From positions 1 to 26,319 of the forward strand of contig FMBT01000670.1 in NCBI GenBank assembly GCA_900095095.1: 26,319 bases of DNA, given 5' to 3'. How positions within the stretch are numbered: position 1 is the first letter of the stretch; each line of letters opens with the position of its first letter. Below are positions 1 through 10,703 of the stretch, piece by piece. Below the pieces are notes generated by a model. The model was not told the origin of the DNA, searched no databases, and worked only from the letters and a program-made list of their open reading frames with translations. Made by a program: the position numbers and the translations under genes. This stretch comes from Fragilariopsis cylindrus CCMP1102. Taxonomy: Eukaryota; Bacillariophyta; Bacillariophyceae; Bacillariales; Bacillariaceae.

Positions 1-1468
1 CATCAATTTGTTTTTACCTGTATTAACTTCATCGTATATATCTTCAACTTCTGGATTGGATGGTAGAAACGGTAAGGTTCTAATTAATTTATATCCACCA
101 TCCTCTTCTGTATCTTCCCATATTGTATACGAATTTGGCCACTTTCTTGTTAATGCACCCCATTGTAATGTACGTAAATAATAAACACACATTAATTTAT
201 CTAATAATCGTTCACGTAACATCCGTCCTGCCATACCAAATCCTGTAACACCCATATCCACTAATATAGGATTCACAAAATACTGTGAGGAGTTGTTGTG
301 TTGAATTAGATTGTGAGTGCTGTAACTCTGTTCTATATAAAACTTCTTCCACTTGTTCTGATTCGGATGCTTTTGGACAAAAAAAGAATATTAAACAATC
401 TTTTGATACATCCTGTGATGATGCTTGTACACCACCAACACCATTAAATTTAACACATGCTGGCATATCAATACCATTTGCTGATGTCCAATCACGTTTT
501 GCTAATGCAGCATTACCTTCATCAGGAAAATATACACGTACAATTGGTCCATTATATTCAGCTTGTTGTCATCATCCACAATTTTTACCATTATTTTGTA
601 ATATAGACATAAATTTTCGTTTTGATTCCATATCAATAGCAGCAACAAACTCGTCGTCGTCGTCGTCGTCAGTTGTTTGTTCTTGTTGTAATATTTGTTG
701 TAATGCAACTCTTGCTTCCGCAACACGTTGTAATTCTTTTTGTTTTTCTTCTTGTAGACCCGGTACATATCGGTATGCTAAACAAGACACAAAATTTTGC
801 ATAAATTCTGTAGATGTTTTAATAAGTGGGAATGTTTCATCACCTGCACTTGTATCAAAATCAACACGACAACGTGCCTCTAATGGTTCATATTTACTTA
901 TTCGTAACATGAATTTGCTGCACGTTCTGCAGCATCTGTTAATGAATCTGGTAAGTCTGTTGGGATTATCTAAATCAACACTACTACTCATTGAAGATGC
1001 TGTTTGTGTTGTGTTTTGTGATTTGAAATTCGATTCTTGGAAGGAATGTGTGTTTGCGTTTGCGTGTGTATCATGCATCCAGGTGAAAGATGAAAGATGT
1101 TTATAAATTCGTTCGAGAGGGAGATATACATAGAGGGAGGGAGGGAGGGAGGGAAATGAGTGAGTTAAAGAAAGTAATTGATCAAACCGTATTGTCTATC
1201 TACCGTACACAGCGTTTGATAGATAAATAAAGAAGAAGAAGAGTCTAAGTGTTTTGCAAGCACTGAGTCAAGCATCTACCACAAAAACGTACGTACCGAT
1301 ACTGGTTGTCGTTATCGTTGTCGTTGCCGTACCAACTGATGATGGTCTACTACTACTACTGCTTCTGCTAACAGTCGAGAAGGCTGAGATACTGTTATTC
1401 TTATTTAGCAGAGCACATACCACCACACCAACCGCTAACATAATCAACTGGAATTGGAACGTCATCAT
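1..1468 (-). CDS. DUF1995 (LPA3-like) plastid-targeted protein, 3' end off the window, frame breaks
   Basis: Exon 1 (1468-1297) encodes a hydrophobic signal peptide (about residues 5-22), then [17 protein letters not shown], which matches the ASAF-type bipartite plastid presequence with cleavage before F. The donor TCG|GTACGT at 1296 joins an acceptor at 948 (CTTACCAG|AT) or 957; both restore frame, giving [13 protein letters not shown], the usual start of DUF1995. Downstream blocks [16 protein letters not shown] and [13 protein letters not shown], then [16 protein letters not shown], are characteristic of DUF1995. Plant members include LPA3, a photosystem II (CP43) assembly factor in the stroma; that role is inferred here. 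Frame breaks occur near 909, near 586/563 (two in-frame TGA codons at 569-574) and in the A-run at 277-280; each is explained by one-base indels. A possible donor CAG|GTAAAA lies at 17. The 3' end is outside. Sequencing error or pseudogene are both possible. Confidence 0.8.
948..1296 (-). other. Intron 1 of the DUF1995 gene
   Basis: The donor reads TCG|GTACGT at 1296. The acceptor is either CTTACCAG|AT (exon resumes at 947) or CCCAACAG|AC (exon resumes at 956). Both give an Asp at the junction and enter the conserved DSLTDAAE block, so the choice changes only three residues. The intron contains a GGGA microsatellite (about 1134-1154). Confidence 0.7.
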
Positions 1469-2093
1469 TATCGTCTAAGCGTAGAAAGCAATTCGAGGGA
1501 AAAGTTTAATAATGATAATAGGTGGTCGTATTTTCTGCTTCGGCCATTGTCATAGTTAGACTTGTTGAATTGAATGAAGGAATCGAGTTCTTTAATCTCT
1601 CTTCTTCAAAAAAATCATGAAAAATGCCAATTCTCTTACGCGTGTAGAGAATATCATCTTTTGAAGAAGAATCTTTAAAAAGTTATATAGATGCTCGCTT
1701 CCCCCTTGCTTAGAGAAATCAGGAAGATAATACAAGGTTTTCCTCAATCCCCCTCAGAAAAGAAAAGACCTCGTATATGCCGCAGCTGAGAGCTCGCTTT
1801 GTTTGTAACGGTGAGTTTTTTTGAAGCAAGTTTTGAAAGTGCCCAAATACGTACAGTCAATCGACACATCGTTGCTGCTACCGGTTATTGCCGGTGAGTT
1901 TTTTTGAAGCAAAGTAAGTGCGCAACACATCATCGTTGCTGTGGTTACCGGTTATTGCCCCTCAGCTACCGTATTAACAACACATACCGTACAGCGATAG
2001 ATTGATAGATTGTCTTGTGCTGTTGTCCCTCCCTCTGTGTCAATACCTTTTCATCAATAATACTGCTATTAAACTGCTATAAACATCATCATC
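1469..2093. other. Intergenic region between divergent DUF1995 and NDUFA2 genes
   Basis: This 625-bp stretch separates two divergently transcribed genes and should hold both promoters. It has no supported gene. It contains an 11-bp inverted repeat (CTTCTTCAAAA near 1602 and its complement near 1662) and the degenerate tandem duplication listed separately. No clear TATA box was identified. Confidence 0.6.
1809..1972. repeat. Diverged ~82-bp tandem duplication upstream of NDUFA2
   Basis: Two successive units (about 1809-1890 and 1891-1972) share a 5' block GGTGAGTTTTTTTGAAGCAA and a 3' block with CATCGTTGCTG and TACCGGTTATTGCC. The middle parts differ. The block lies about 120 bp upstream of the NDUFA2 start codon, so it may overlap its promoter or 5' UTR. 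Confidence 0.7.
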
Positions 2094-3039
2094 ATGTCTT
2101 GGAAGGCTGGATTATCACGATACCTACCGGCAATGCGATTCTTCGCTTGTCCTGAAAGTTCATCATCAATTGGTGTTCGGTAAGTCTTGTCTAATTAATT
2201 GTCGAATTTATTACGTTTTTTTTTGCTTGCGGAAGGAGGTAGCTTTTGTTCATTTTTACTTGTTGCCGAATTAAGTTATTAGTTGCTTGCTTGGCAGTGG
2301 TGTTTGTTAGATGATTATCCCTCCTTTTATCCCTCGTCAGGTAATCTCTTTTTTAATAATACGTACTAACAATTTCCTACTCTCTTATACTGCTACCCTT
2401 CTTTCTGTTTCCATTCCATTCTATTTCCTTTATTTTACATTAAAAAGTGATTATTATTTAAAAAATTATGAAGAATTAAAACATTTAAATCCAAATTTTC
2501 CATTATTAATGCGTACATCCGCAAATTGTATGCCAGCTGTTACCACTGAATTAGAATGGACCACCGATCATGTGTTACAATTTATGATTCAAACTGGACG
2601 ATTTAAAAATAATAATGGTTCCTTAGCGGAGGATCGAATTGATGCGGCGAAAGAATATTTAAATACGGATTGGGAAAAATTATATCATTCTAGATTAGCA
2701 CATAAAGGATTTGATCCAGAACAACCCTCCGTCAAATTATTAAATGGTAGTTGGAAAGAACAACATCCAACAATTGTCTCTGATTTATCCGAGTATACCA
2801 CCAGAAAAAATACTATTGATATGCAAATGGAGGTCATTAAATCTGGACCCAATAAAGAATATATTCGTAGCGTGAATGCCTTATTAATGGCACAACGTGT
2901 GGACTTATGGTGTGCTGGTGAAAAGGAAGTGGAATTAGCGGTACAACATTTATATAAATTAGGTCGATTATTAAATGATCGGGAATGTGTGTTTCCGAAA
3001 CATATTAAAGAATTTTATCCTGGTATTGAAGATATTTAA
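2094..3039 (+). CDS. NDUFA2: NADH:ubiquinone oxidoreductase subunit NDUFA2/B8-like (complex I)
   Basis: Exon 1 is 2094-2179 and exon 2 is 2448-3039, giving 225 aa. The splice donor CG|GTAAGT at 2180 and the acceptor AAAAAG at 2447 join as SIGVR|DYYLKNYEELKHLNP, which reproduces the NDUFA2 pattern of a Cys-containing beta strand, GVRxF, and YxELKxxNPxxPxLxR. The family has a thioredoxin-like fold (L51/S25/CI-B8 domain) and sits in the peripheral arm of mitochondrial complex I. The N-terminal beta strand carries MRFFACPESS. The typical subunit is about 100 aa. Here about 125 extra residues follow the domain (about residues 65-225), largely charged and helical-looking, of unknown role. No frame break. 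Start chosen because the open frame of exon 2 alone lacks the conserved N-terminus. Confidence 0.88.
2180..2447 (+). other. NDUFA2 intron
   Basis: A 268-nt GT-AG intron with donor GTAAGT and a T-rich tract before the AG. It interrupts a codon after its second base (CG|T, Arg). Splicing here joins two halves of one conserved domain, which is strong evidence for the boundary. Confidence 0.88.
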
Positions 3040-4028
3040 AATAGATAATGATAGTAAATAAATAAGCAAACACATTCACTCACTCACTCGGAAAGGCAAG
3101 ACGAAGATCAATGTTTTGTACCTCACCCCGCCCCACCTATACCACACCATCCTCAAGTGAGGAAAATAAAAATTCATGACCTGTCTCCCCCGAAGAAGAA
3201 AAAAACTTATACTGAAACAAGAAGACGAATATACGTACGTACGCACACTCTTCAAAACAGTATTGTTCGTAGTAGCTCTTTGAAATAACAAGTAAAATGA
3301 AAATAATAAGTAACTTTAATAAATCTTAATAGTTTTCAATATTATAGTGCATTTTAGCTCGCTCCAGCTACTATACCATAATGTAAAATTTTCCCTGGCA
3401 AGGTATATGAATGCAATAAATAGATTATGCAAAAAGAAAAAGTTTCTTTCAAATTCTCTTCCTCACTCCACACCGTCAAGTCATCAAATTAATACATACT
3501 GTACCTTGTTACTACGGAAAGGTATATCTTTGCCTCGTTGTATTATCTTTATTGTTGCACCGACTGATCGTCCCGTCCCGTCCCGTCTATCTATGCACAG
3601 CACGTCTAGTCTAGTCTAGTCTCTCGCAACGATGAGATACCACAGTAGATCGTCTTATAGTCATGCATCATGTCTATCATCATTGACTCTGAGACGTTAT
3701 AATTCTTCCATTATTCTCGACAGCTCAGCTCAAACAGACATCGATAGCAGGATTAGTACTCACACTACGAACCAATTACTAGATTCCAATTAGATTACAT
3801 TACTAAATTAACCATAGAATAAGTGGTCACCCTTCGTTTGGGATTGCTGCACGTTCGTGTGTGTTTGTATGTGTCCAGAGCTAGTAGTCCCATCTGATCT
3901 GAAGAATGGGAACAAGAATTAGATTTTTTAATATATACTCAGCTTTTTATTATTTACATAGCTACATTTATTATATCTACACACCGTATTGTATTTATAT
4001 TCATTTTTATTTTCATTTTCATTCTTAT
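3040..4028. other. Intergenic region with short microsatellites, no gene seen
   Basis: About 990 bp between the 3' ends of the convergent NDUFA2 and Cys-rich protein genes. It contains short tandem motifs (CACT near 3072-3088, CCCGT near 3569-3585, CTAGT near 3602-3621). Open frames here are short, lack recognisable domains and are not supported as genes. Confidence 0.55.
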
Positions 4029-4511
4029 TTATTGTATCATACAACCCCCACATTGTGTACAACAATCAGAACAACATTCTGTACATCCTGCACATGTTTG
4101 ATCTACTGTAGACATTTGTTTCCGTCGTTGTTTCCTTCGTTCATCACGTGCATCTTTTTTACTTTCTTTAGATAATATTTCATTTGCTTTCGATTCTAAT
4201 TCATTTATCATTTGTGCATGATTGGGAGTGGGATTGTTGTTGTGATTGTTGTTAATCATATGTAACATCATATCAGGTGGCGTATCGTCGTCGTCCTCCT
4301 CCTCGTCTATTGTTTTTGTTTTTGCTGTTACTATTTTCTTGACAGTAACCTTTTTTGAAGTTGCCGTTGTCGTTGTGGATGTTCCTGTTCCTGTTGGTTT
4401 CTTACTATTACTATTGGAATTATTTTTCATTTCTATTTGACTTGATTTTGGCAAATCGTAAATCTCACGTGTTAAGGATCCGTCATGCTGCTGCTGTTGC
4501 TGATGTGCCAT
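4029..4511 (-). CDS. Low-complexity protein with Cys-rich C-terminal tail
   Basis: I do not recognise this 160-aa protein. The first ATG is at 4511; the frame extends a few codons upstream only to a GTG. Residues 1-10 are Gln/His-rich, followed by Asn/Ser/Lys and Thr-rich segments, an acidic run (IDEEEDDDD), an Asn/His-rich segment, and a helical charged region ending KSKKDARDERRKQRRKQ-like. The last 21 residues contain eight Cys spaced as CxxCxxCCxxCCxxCxxC and end in MIQ. The tail could bind metal or be palmitoylated for membrane attachment; both are inference. The mixture of charged helix plus Cys tail, a proper ATG and a clean stop argue for a real gene. A 5' exon cannot be excluded. Confidence 0.5.
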   Translation of the reverse strand: MAHQQQQQHDGSLTREIYDLPKSSQIEMKNNSNSNSKKPTGTGTSTTTTATSKKVTVKKIVTAKTKTIDEEEDDDDTPPDMMLHMINNNHNNNPTPNHAQMINELESKANEILSKESKKDARDERRKQRRKQMSTVDQTCAGCTECCSDCCTQCGGCMIQ

Positions 4512-5067
4512 TATGGCTCTTATGGCATTCACTTGATTTTGAGACTTAATATGCTACGCTGGTGCTGCTTCGTCTACAACTGTACTGTTTTGATAGTAGC
4601 GAATTCAATTCGGTTGGGGGCTAGCTGGAGGATAAAGTAAATAAATATGAGTGTTGAGGTTTTGACATCATACTTTACACTGGTTAGCTATCTCTGTAGT
4701 ATCTTCTTTTTCGGTAAAATCAAGCACCAAGGCCAAAAATTTGTATCGTAGAAAAAAATTGAAACACGCGCGATCATGGATTAATTTATTTCGCCGAAAT
4801 ACTAGGGAAATATTATTGCCCCTTTTTAGCTTAATTTATTATTTTTATTAATTTTGCTACCTCTGTAAGACCTACCTTCCTACCTACCTACAACTAAACT
4901 GAACTATCTTCTGAATGGCTTGGTTCCTCTCATCTCACCACAAGTACTTATTGTTTCCTAACTTCTTCATTTGTTACTTCTCCAATTGATAATGTTCTGA
5001 GTGGAAGAGAAATCCCAAAACAAACACACACGTTTACACACACTGTGTAGGCATCTAATCTCCCTCC

Positions 5068-5099
<32 letters not shown>

Positions 5100-5345
5100 A
5101 TCTCTCTCATCTCAATAACAGTAATACCAATAACAATAGCAACAGCAACTAAAGAACCTTTCCAATTCTTGTACTCACTTTCAGGTAGACGAATCAACAG
5201 TTTTGAGGTTGTGCTGCTATTCCTTCTGTGTTCCCCCTAAGTATAGTCCAACATTGTTGATACTACCTACTTGCTGCTCTACTATATATATGATCCTGTC
5301 CATGTATGTGTAAAGTGTACAGAATGAATTTGTGTGGTTTGTTAT
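4512..5345. other. Intergenic region with CT microsatellite, no gene seen
   Basis: About 830 bp upstream of the Cys-rich protein gene and left of the repeat block. It holds a (CT)n-rich tract around 5062-5114. Its translated forms are simple Ser/Leu or Arg/Glu runs and are not supported as protein. Confidence 0.55.
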
Positions 5346-5442
5346 ATTCCTTAATCTTGTAAGCCTGCTGGTATCTCACAATGTAGACTCACACACAGCA
5401 CACATTTTAGGGATATAAAATAAATGTATGTGTACACACAGC

Positions 5443-6490
5443 AAAATATCTGATTTGAAAATGTTGCAAAAGACAACACCAGATGGGCCTGGTGCACTAG
5501 CATCGGCATAGTGCTTTAGAACATTGTGTTTGCCTCCTACAACTTTTTTGTTCATGTGGTTGCAGAATAAAATTAGTTTTGCTGTTGTGGTAGGCACAAA
5601 AACAACAAGATTTTTGATCAAAATGAACCACAAAATATCTTATTTGAAAGGGTTTCAGAGGACAACACCAGATGAGTCAGGTGCACCAACTATCACACAG
5701 TATACTAGAACATTGTGTTTGCGTCCTACAACTTTTTTTGTTTATGTGGTTGAGGAATAAAATTCATTTTGCTATTGTGGTAGGCACACAAAAAACAAGA
5801 TTTTTGGTCAGAAATGAACCACAAAATATCTTATTTGAAAGGGTTTCAGAGGACAACACCAGATGAGTCAGATGCACAAACATTCACTTAGTGTACTAGA
5901 CCATTGTTTTTGCCTTCTACAAACTTTTTTGTCCATGTAATTCATTTCACTGTTGTTGCATGCACAAAAACAACAAGATTTTTGATCAAAATGAACCACA
6001 AAGTATCTCAGATAAAAGGGTTGCAGAGGACAACACCAAATAGTTTGGGTGCACTAGCATCCACCTAGTATACTAGAACATTGTGTTTGCCTCCTACTAC
6101 TTTTCTATTCCTATGGTTAAGGAATAAAATTCATCTTGCTTTTGTGGCAGGCATACAAAAACAACATGATTTTTGGTCAGAAATGAACACAAAATATCTC
6201 ATTTGAAAGGATTGCAGACAACAATACCAGATGGGTCGGGTACACTAACATCAACACAGTGTACTAGATTAGACCATTGTGTGTGCCTCCTACTACTTTT
6301 ACCTCCCTATGGTTGCGGAATTAAATTCATTACGCTGTTATGGCAGGCACACAAACAACATGATTTTGGAACAGAAATAATGAACAACAAAATATCTCAT
6401 TTGACAAAGGACAACACCAGATGGGTGCACAAACATTCACATAGTGTGGTAGAATACTGTGTTTTCCTCCTACCATCCCTGGTGGTTCAT
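5443..6490. repeat. ~190-bp tandem subrepeat array inside copy 1
   Basis: About six diverged units with period near 177-191 bp. Each carries a run like AATGAACCACAAAATATCT, then GACAACACCAGATG, then CTAGAACATTGTGTTTGCC, then a T-rich tract and GGCACACAAAAACAACA. The same array is at about 7424-8472 in the second copy. Satellite-like; no coding conservation, since units have different frames and stops. Confidence 0.8.
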
Positions 6491-6950
6491 TATCACTTGA
6501 CTAAAGTATGAATGATTGGTATTATTTTTATCTCACAATTTTTCCAGTGTAGTTTGGTTACTGCAATATTAAACAACTTTGAATGATAAGATGAATAACT
6601 TCTCCTTAGGTTCTAGAACCATGCCATCCAGTCATCCATCCCATACCCACCAATCATCCATCCTATACCCATAGAGGGGATGAACCAAGGTCATAGTACA
6701 TTGTGTCAGTCTCCTACTATCCCTGGTGGTTCATCATCACTTGACCAAAGTAATTCTTATTGGTATCATTTTTATCTCACAAATTCTCCAGTAGAGTTTG
6801 GTTATTGGAATATTGAACAACTTTGAATGATAAGATGAATAACTTCTCTTTAGGTCCTAGGACCAGCATGGTGCACCAAAATATCACCCAGTTAACCATT
6901 CCATACCCATAGGGGATGAACCAAGGTTCGTGATCCCTCATACTTACCTT
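6467..6950. repeat. ~240-bp tandem subrepeat pair inside copy 1
   Basis: Two diverged units share TCCCTGGTGGTTCAT, CACTTGAC, TTTTTATCTCACAA, GAATGATAAGATGAATAACT and the CATCCATACCCATAGGGGATGAACC-type block. The pair recurs at about 8449-8933 in the second copy. Confidence 0.75.
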
Positions 6951-7403
6951 ATTCTTGCCTCCAGAAACAAACATTGCATTTTAGCCAACACATCATATTT
7001 CCATGCCCAAAAGTACCATTTAGAAATAGGCTGCCACAGCATCAAAAGAAAGGAATTGGGCCATGATATCAACACCCAGATACCTTCCATATATGCAAAT
7101 GGTCAAAATACACCAACAATACTTTGAACATTTGATAGATTGGCGGTGTGGTGGGGCGGGGAACAGTAGTGAATAGACATAGAATGGCCCAAAATGAACA
7201 CATTGCAAAAATATTTGAGATGCTACCGCGCTCATACCAGGTATGCTGAGTCCCAAACAAAATAGCTTGGCATCAACATAATTTATAAATTTTTTGGATT
7301 ATATCATTGTTTTAGGTAACCATACATATATTTGGGGTGTCACGGGTCCAAACCCACTGCCATTAAAACACACAATTTCTTTAAGTGCCAAATGCGTGTG
7401 TTT

Positions 7404-9382
7404 AATGTATGTGTACACACAGCAAAATATCTGATTTGAAAATGTTGCAAAAGACAACACCAGATGGGCCTGGTGCACTAGCATCGGCATAGTGCTTTAG
7501 AACATTGTGTTTGCCTCCTACAACTTTTTTGTTCATGTGGTTGCAGAATAAAATTAGTTTTGCTGTTGTGGTAGGCACAAAAACAACAAGATTTTTGATC
7601 AAAATGAACCACAAAATATCTTATTTGAAAGGGTTTCAGAGGACAACACCAGATGAGTCAGGTGCACCAACTATCACACAGTATACTAGAACATTGTGTT
7701 TGCGTCCTACAACTTTTTTTGTTTATGTGGTTGAGGAATAAAATTCATTTTGCTATTGTGGTAGGCACACAAAAAAACAAGATTTTTGGTCAGAAATGAA
7801 CCACAAAATATCTTATTTGAAAGGGTTTCAGAGGACAACACCAGATGAGTCAGATGCACAAACATTCACTTAGTGTACTAGACCATTGTTTTTGCCTTCT
7901 ACAAACTTTTTTGTCCATGTAATTCATTTCACTGTTGTTGCATGCACAAAAACAACAAGATTTTTGATCAAAATGAACCACAAAGTATCTCAGATAAAAG
8001 GGTTGCAGAGGACAACACCAAATAGTTTGGGTGCACTAGCATCCACCTAGTATACTAGAACATTGTGTTTGCCTCCTACTACTTTTCTATTCCTATGGTT
8101 AAGGAATAAAATTCATCTTGCTTTTGTGGCAGGCATACAAAAACAACATGATTTTTGGTCAGAAATGAACACAAAATATCTCATTTGAAAGGATTGCAGA
8201 CAACAATACCAGATGGGTCGGGTACACTAACATCAACACAGTGTACTAGATTAGACCATTGTGTGTGCCTCCTACTACTTTTACCTCCCTATGGTTGCGG
8301 AATTAAATTCATTACGCTGTTATGGCAGGCACACAAACAACATGATTTTGGAACAGAAATAATGAACAACAAAATATCTCATTTGACAAAGGACAACACC
8401 AGATGGGTGCACAAACATTCACATAGTGTGGTAGAATACTGTGTTTTTCCTCCTACCATCCCTGGTGGTTCATTATCACTTGACTAAAGTATGAATGATT
8501 GGTATTATTTTTATCTCACAATTTTTCCAGTGTAGTTTGGTTACTGCAATATTAAACAACTTTGAATGATAAGATGAATAACTTCTCCTTAGGTTCTAGA
8601 ACCATGCCATCCAGTCATCCATCCCATACCCACCAATCATCCATCCTATACCCATAGAGGGGATGAACCAAGGTCATAGTACATTGTGTCAGTCTCCTAC
8701 TATCCCTGGTGGTTCATCATCACTTGACCAAAGTAATTCTTATTGGTATCATTTTTATCTCACAAATTCTCCAGTAGAGTTTGGTTATTGGAATATTGAA
8801 CAACTTTGAATGATAAGATGAATAACTTCTCTTTAGGTCCTAGGACCAGCATGGTGCACCAAAATATCACCCAGTTAACCATTCCATACCCATAGGGGAT
8901 GAACCAAGGTTCGTGATCCCTCATACTTACCTTATTCTTGCCTCCAGAAACAAACATTGCATTTTAGCCAACACATCATATTTCCATGCCCAAAAGTACC
9001 ATTTAGAAATAGGCTGCCACAGCATCAAAAGAAAGGAATTGGGCCATGATATCAACACCCAGATACCTTCCATATATGCAAATGGTCAAAATACACCAAC
9101 AATACTTTGAACATTTGATAGATTGGCGGTGTGGTGGGCGGGGAACAGTAGTGAATAGACATAGAATGGCCCAAAATGAACACATTGCAAAATATTTGAG
9201 ATGCTACCGCGCTCATACCAGGTATGCTGAGTCCCAAACAAAATAGCTTGGCATCAACATAATTTATAAATTTTTTGGATTATATCATTGTTTTAGGTAA
9301 CCATACATATATTTGGGGTGTCACGGGTCCAAACCCACTGCCATTAAAACACACAATTTCTTTAAGTGCCAAATGCGTGTGT
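7404..9382. repeat. Second copy of the 1981-bp tandem duplication
   Basis: This copy matches about 5423-7401 at a constant offset of 1981. By eye the only differences are homopolymer lengths: one extra A in the A-run near 7771, one extra T near 8445, one G fewer near 9137 and one A fewer near 9191. No substitution was noticed. The right edge shares GCGTGTGT with the first copy and then diverges. The left boundary falls inside the element, because the diverged copy at 16094 also has the sequence found at 5346-5422. The duplication is therefore a recent local event or an assembly product, not two independent insertions. Confidence 0.88.
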
Positions 9383-10557
9383 AATCAAGGCCGTGATGCA
9401 CCATCAATACAGACCTAATATCTTTGAAAGATTATATGGAGCTCAATATTATACCTGTACAACAAATTGGGAAAGAAAAGATCAACTAGTAGAGAGCAAA
9501 CTGTAAAGGAAGTGGAGACACAAACAATTGATGACAGGTTTGGAGATGTACCAATGTAATACCTAATTATGTAGATTAATTTGGCGGGTCTGTCATTGAC
9601 TCTCTGTCTTTCTAAGACCTAGAGGAATGAAGTGGCAGCTTTTAAATAATAAGTTGTATATATACCTATGGGTACAAGGTCCAACTATTGCTTAGGGCTC
9701 TAGGGAGGTTAGGAAGGTGTCAGGGTGTGCTAAGCCCCAAAAAGGTCATTTAGGCCCCCAAACAGGCTTCCCCCTTTAGCGCCCATATCAGCATGGTCTT
9801 GCCCATAGCTTGCCAAGTTTATATTACTTTTTGTGTATCTGGGCCGACCCGATGTGCTTACTTTGGGATAATTCATCCCTTTGAGTGTGTACTAGGTCCC
9901 ATATCCCCCAAAATGGGCCATTTTCCCATGTCCTAGGCTACATCACACCCTTTACCACCTTCAACTGTGAAGAACACATACCTAGCGCTCCAAAGTCCGG
10001 TCCAGGTATCCACCCTATCTATATTTAGCTCAGATTATAACATCTGATTGGGACTTTATACATGCTAGGATGGGTTAGAATACCAGAAAGTGGATTGGTA
10101 CAGGTAGCAAGTACCACGGGACATGATTTAGTTTCTCGATAAAAAACTAAATAAGTATTAGTCTGTCACATACACTTAGATCTCCTAGACCATTAGTACA
10201 ACATGATTTCCCTTGAGGTTAAGTAGGGGATTTTACAACCAGCCTGTCTGTGTTGGTACCTGTCCACCCTCTTTGGTTATTACCATTGGACATTGCAAAG
10301 AAGGTAAGTAAATGGTGGGATTGATGAGTTATCTATATATACACCGTAAATATGTATTTCCTGTAGAGTTCGGATCGTAGCAGCTAATTCAATAGATAAT
10401 AAGAGTTATTTAATCCTAGCTCCTGACCTAGTCTTAAACTTTAACACGTAAATGTACGTACGCTGCGCGCACTTGCGCACCCGTGTTGGACCAGGTCTTG
10501 ACCCATTGAGATAAACGAATTTCATTATTGTACTCCTCAGCAATGGGTTAAAAAAGG
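9383..10557. other. Long stretch without a supported gene
   Basis: About 1.2 kb between the duplicated repeat and the palindrome array. No open frame with a recognisable domain on either strand. Local composition around 9700-9960 is less AT-rich, with C/G runs. An inverted pair CCCATTG / CAATGGG flanks 10502-10549. It may belong to the Crypton-bearing insertion or be decayed repeat; I cannot tell. Confidence 0.5.
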
Positions 10558-10699
10558 TTAAACAGTATGATCATACCTATATAAGTACTCTTATACTGTA
10601 TGATTATACCTCAAATATACTATCTATGGTATGAACATACCTCGGATATACTATCATACAGTATGATCATACCTTGGATACGTTACGCGTAACGTATCC
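10558..10699. repeat. Phased 12-bp palindromes plus a perfect 24-bp palindrome
   Basis: Four copies of GTATGATCATAC or close variants begin at 10565, 10598, 10629 and 10661, i.e. spaced 33, 31 and 32 bp (about three helical turns). Each is followed by CCTNNNATATACTATC-like spacer. The last is followed by a perfect 24-bp palindrome at 10676-10699 centred on the ACGCGT core. The layout resembles an array of dimeric protein-binding sites; function unknown. Confidence 0.8.
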
Positions 10700-10703
10700 A
10701 TCA

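Larger units (their letters stand above)
5346..7403. repeat. Dispersed non-coding repeat element, first tandem copy
   Basis: The element's homology to the copy at 16094 starts at about 5346, while the tandem duplication unit starts at about 5423 and ends about 7403. The unit is 1981 bp. It contains an array of about six diverged ~190-bp subrepeats (starting near 5443, 5631, 5822, 5998, 6189 and 6390; each begins CAAAATATCT and carries GACAACACCAGATG and CATTGTGTTTGCCTCCTAC), then two ~240-bp subrepeats (about 6467 and 6712). No transposase, terminal inverted repeats or conserved protein were seen. The small open frames inside are short and lack domains. Confidence 0.85.

Noticed and set aside
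569..574. TGA-TGA read as tryptophan codons (code change)
   Set aside because: Other genes here use TGG for Trp and TGA as a stop (E1-beta). Two one-base indels in A-runs around 586 and 563 give a more natural reading.
285..1106. Long plus-strand open frame opposite the DUF1995 gene
   Set aside because: It is antisense to conserved DUF1995 text on the minus strand, is Cys/Ser-rich in the way antisense frames usually are, and has no domain.
4967..5240. Arg/Glu-rich and Ser/Leu-rich frames over the CT microsatellite
   Set aside because: Simple-sequence translation on both strands with no conserved part and no ATG start on the minus strand.
5443..9246. Repeated open frames of 60-112 aa inside the tandem duplication
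   Set aside because: They follow the subrepeats, differ in frame and stops between units, and show no domain or coding constraint.
5423..9382. LTR retrotransposon with two long terminal repeats
   Set aside because: The copies are directly adjacent with no internal region, polymerase or primer-binding site; a tandem duplication explains them.
9383..10557. tRNA or other RNA gene (for example near 10026, a TAGCTCAGAT-like D-arm text)
   Set aside because: No matching acceptor stem, anticodon arm or T-arm could be built around it by eye.
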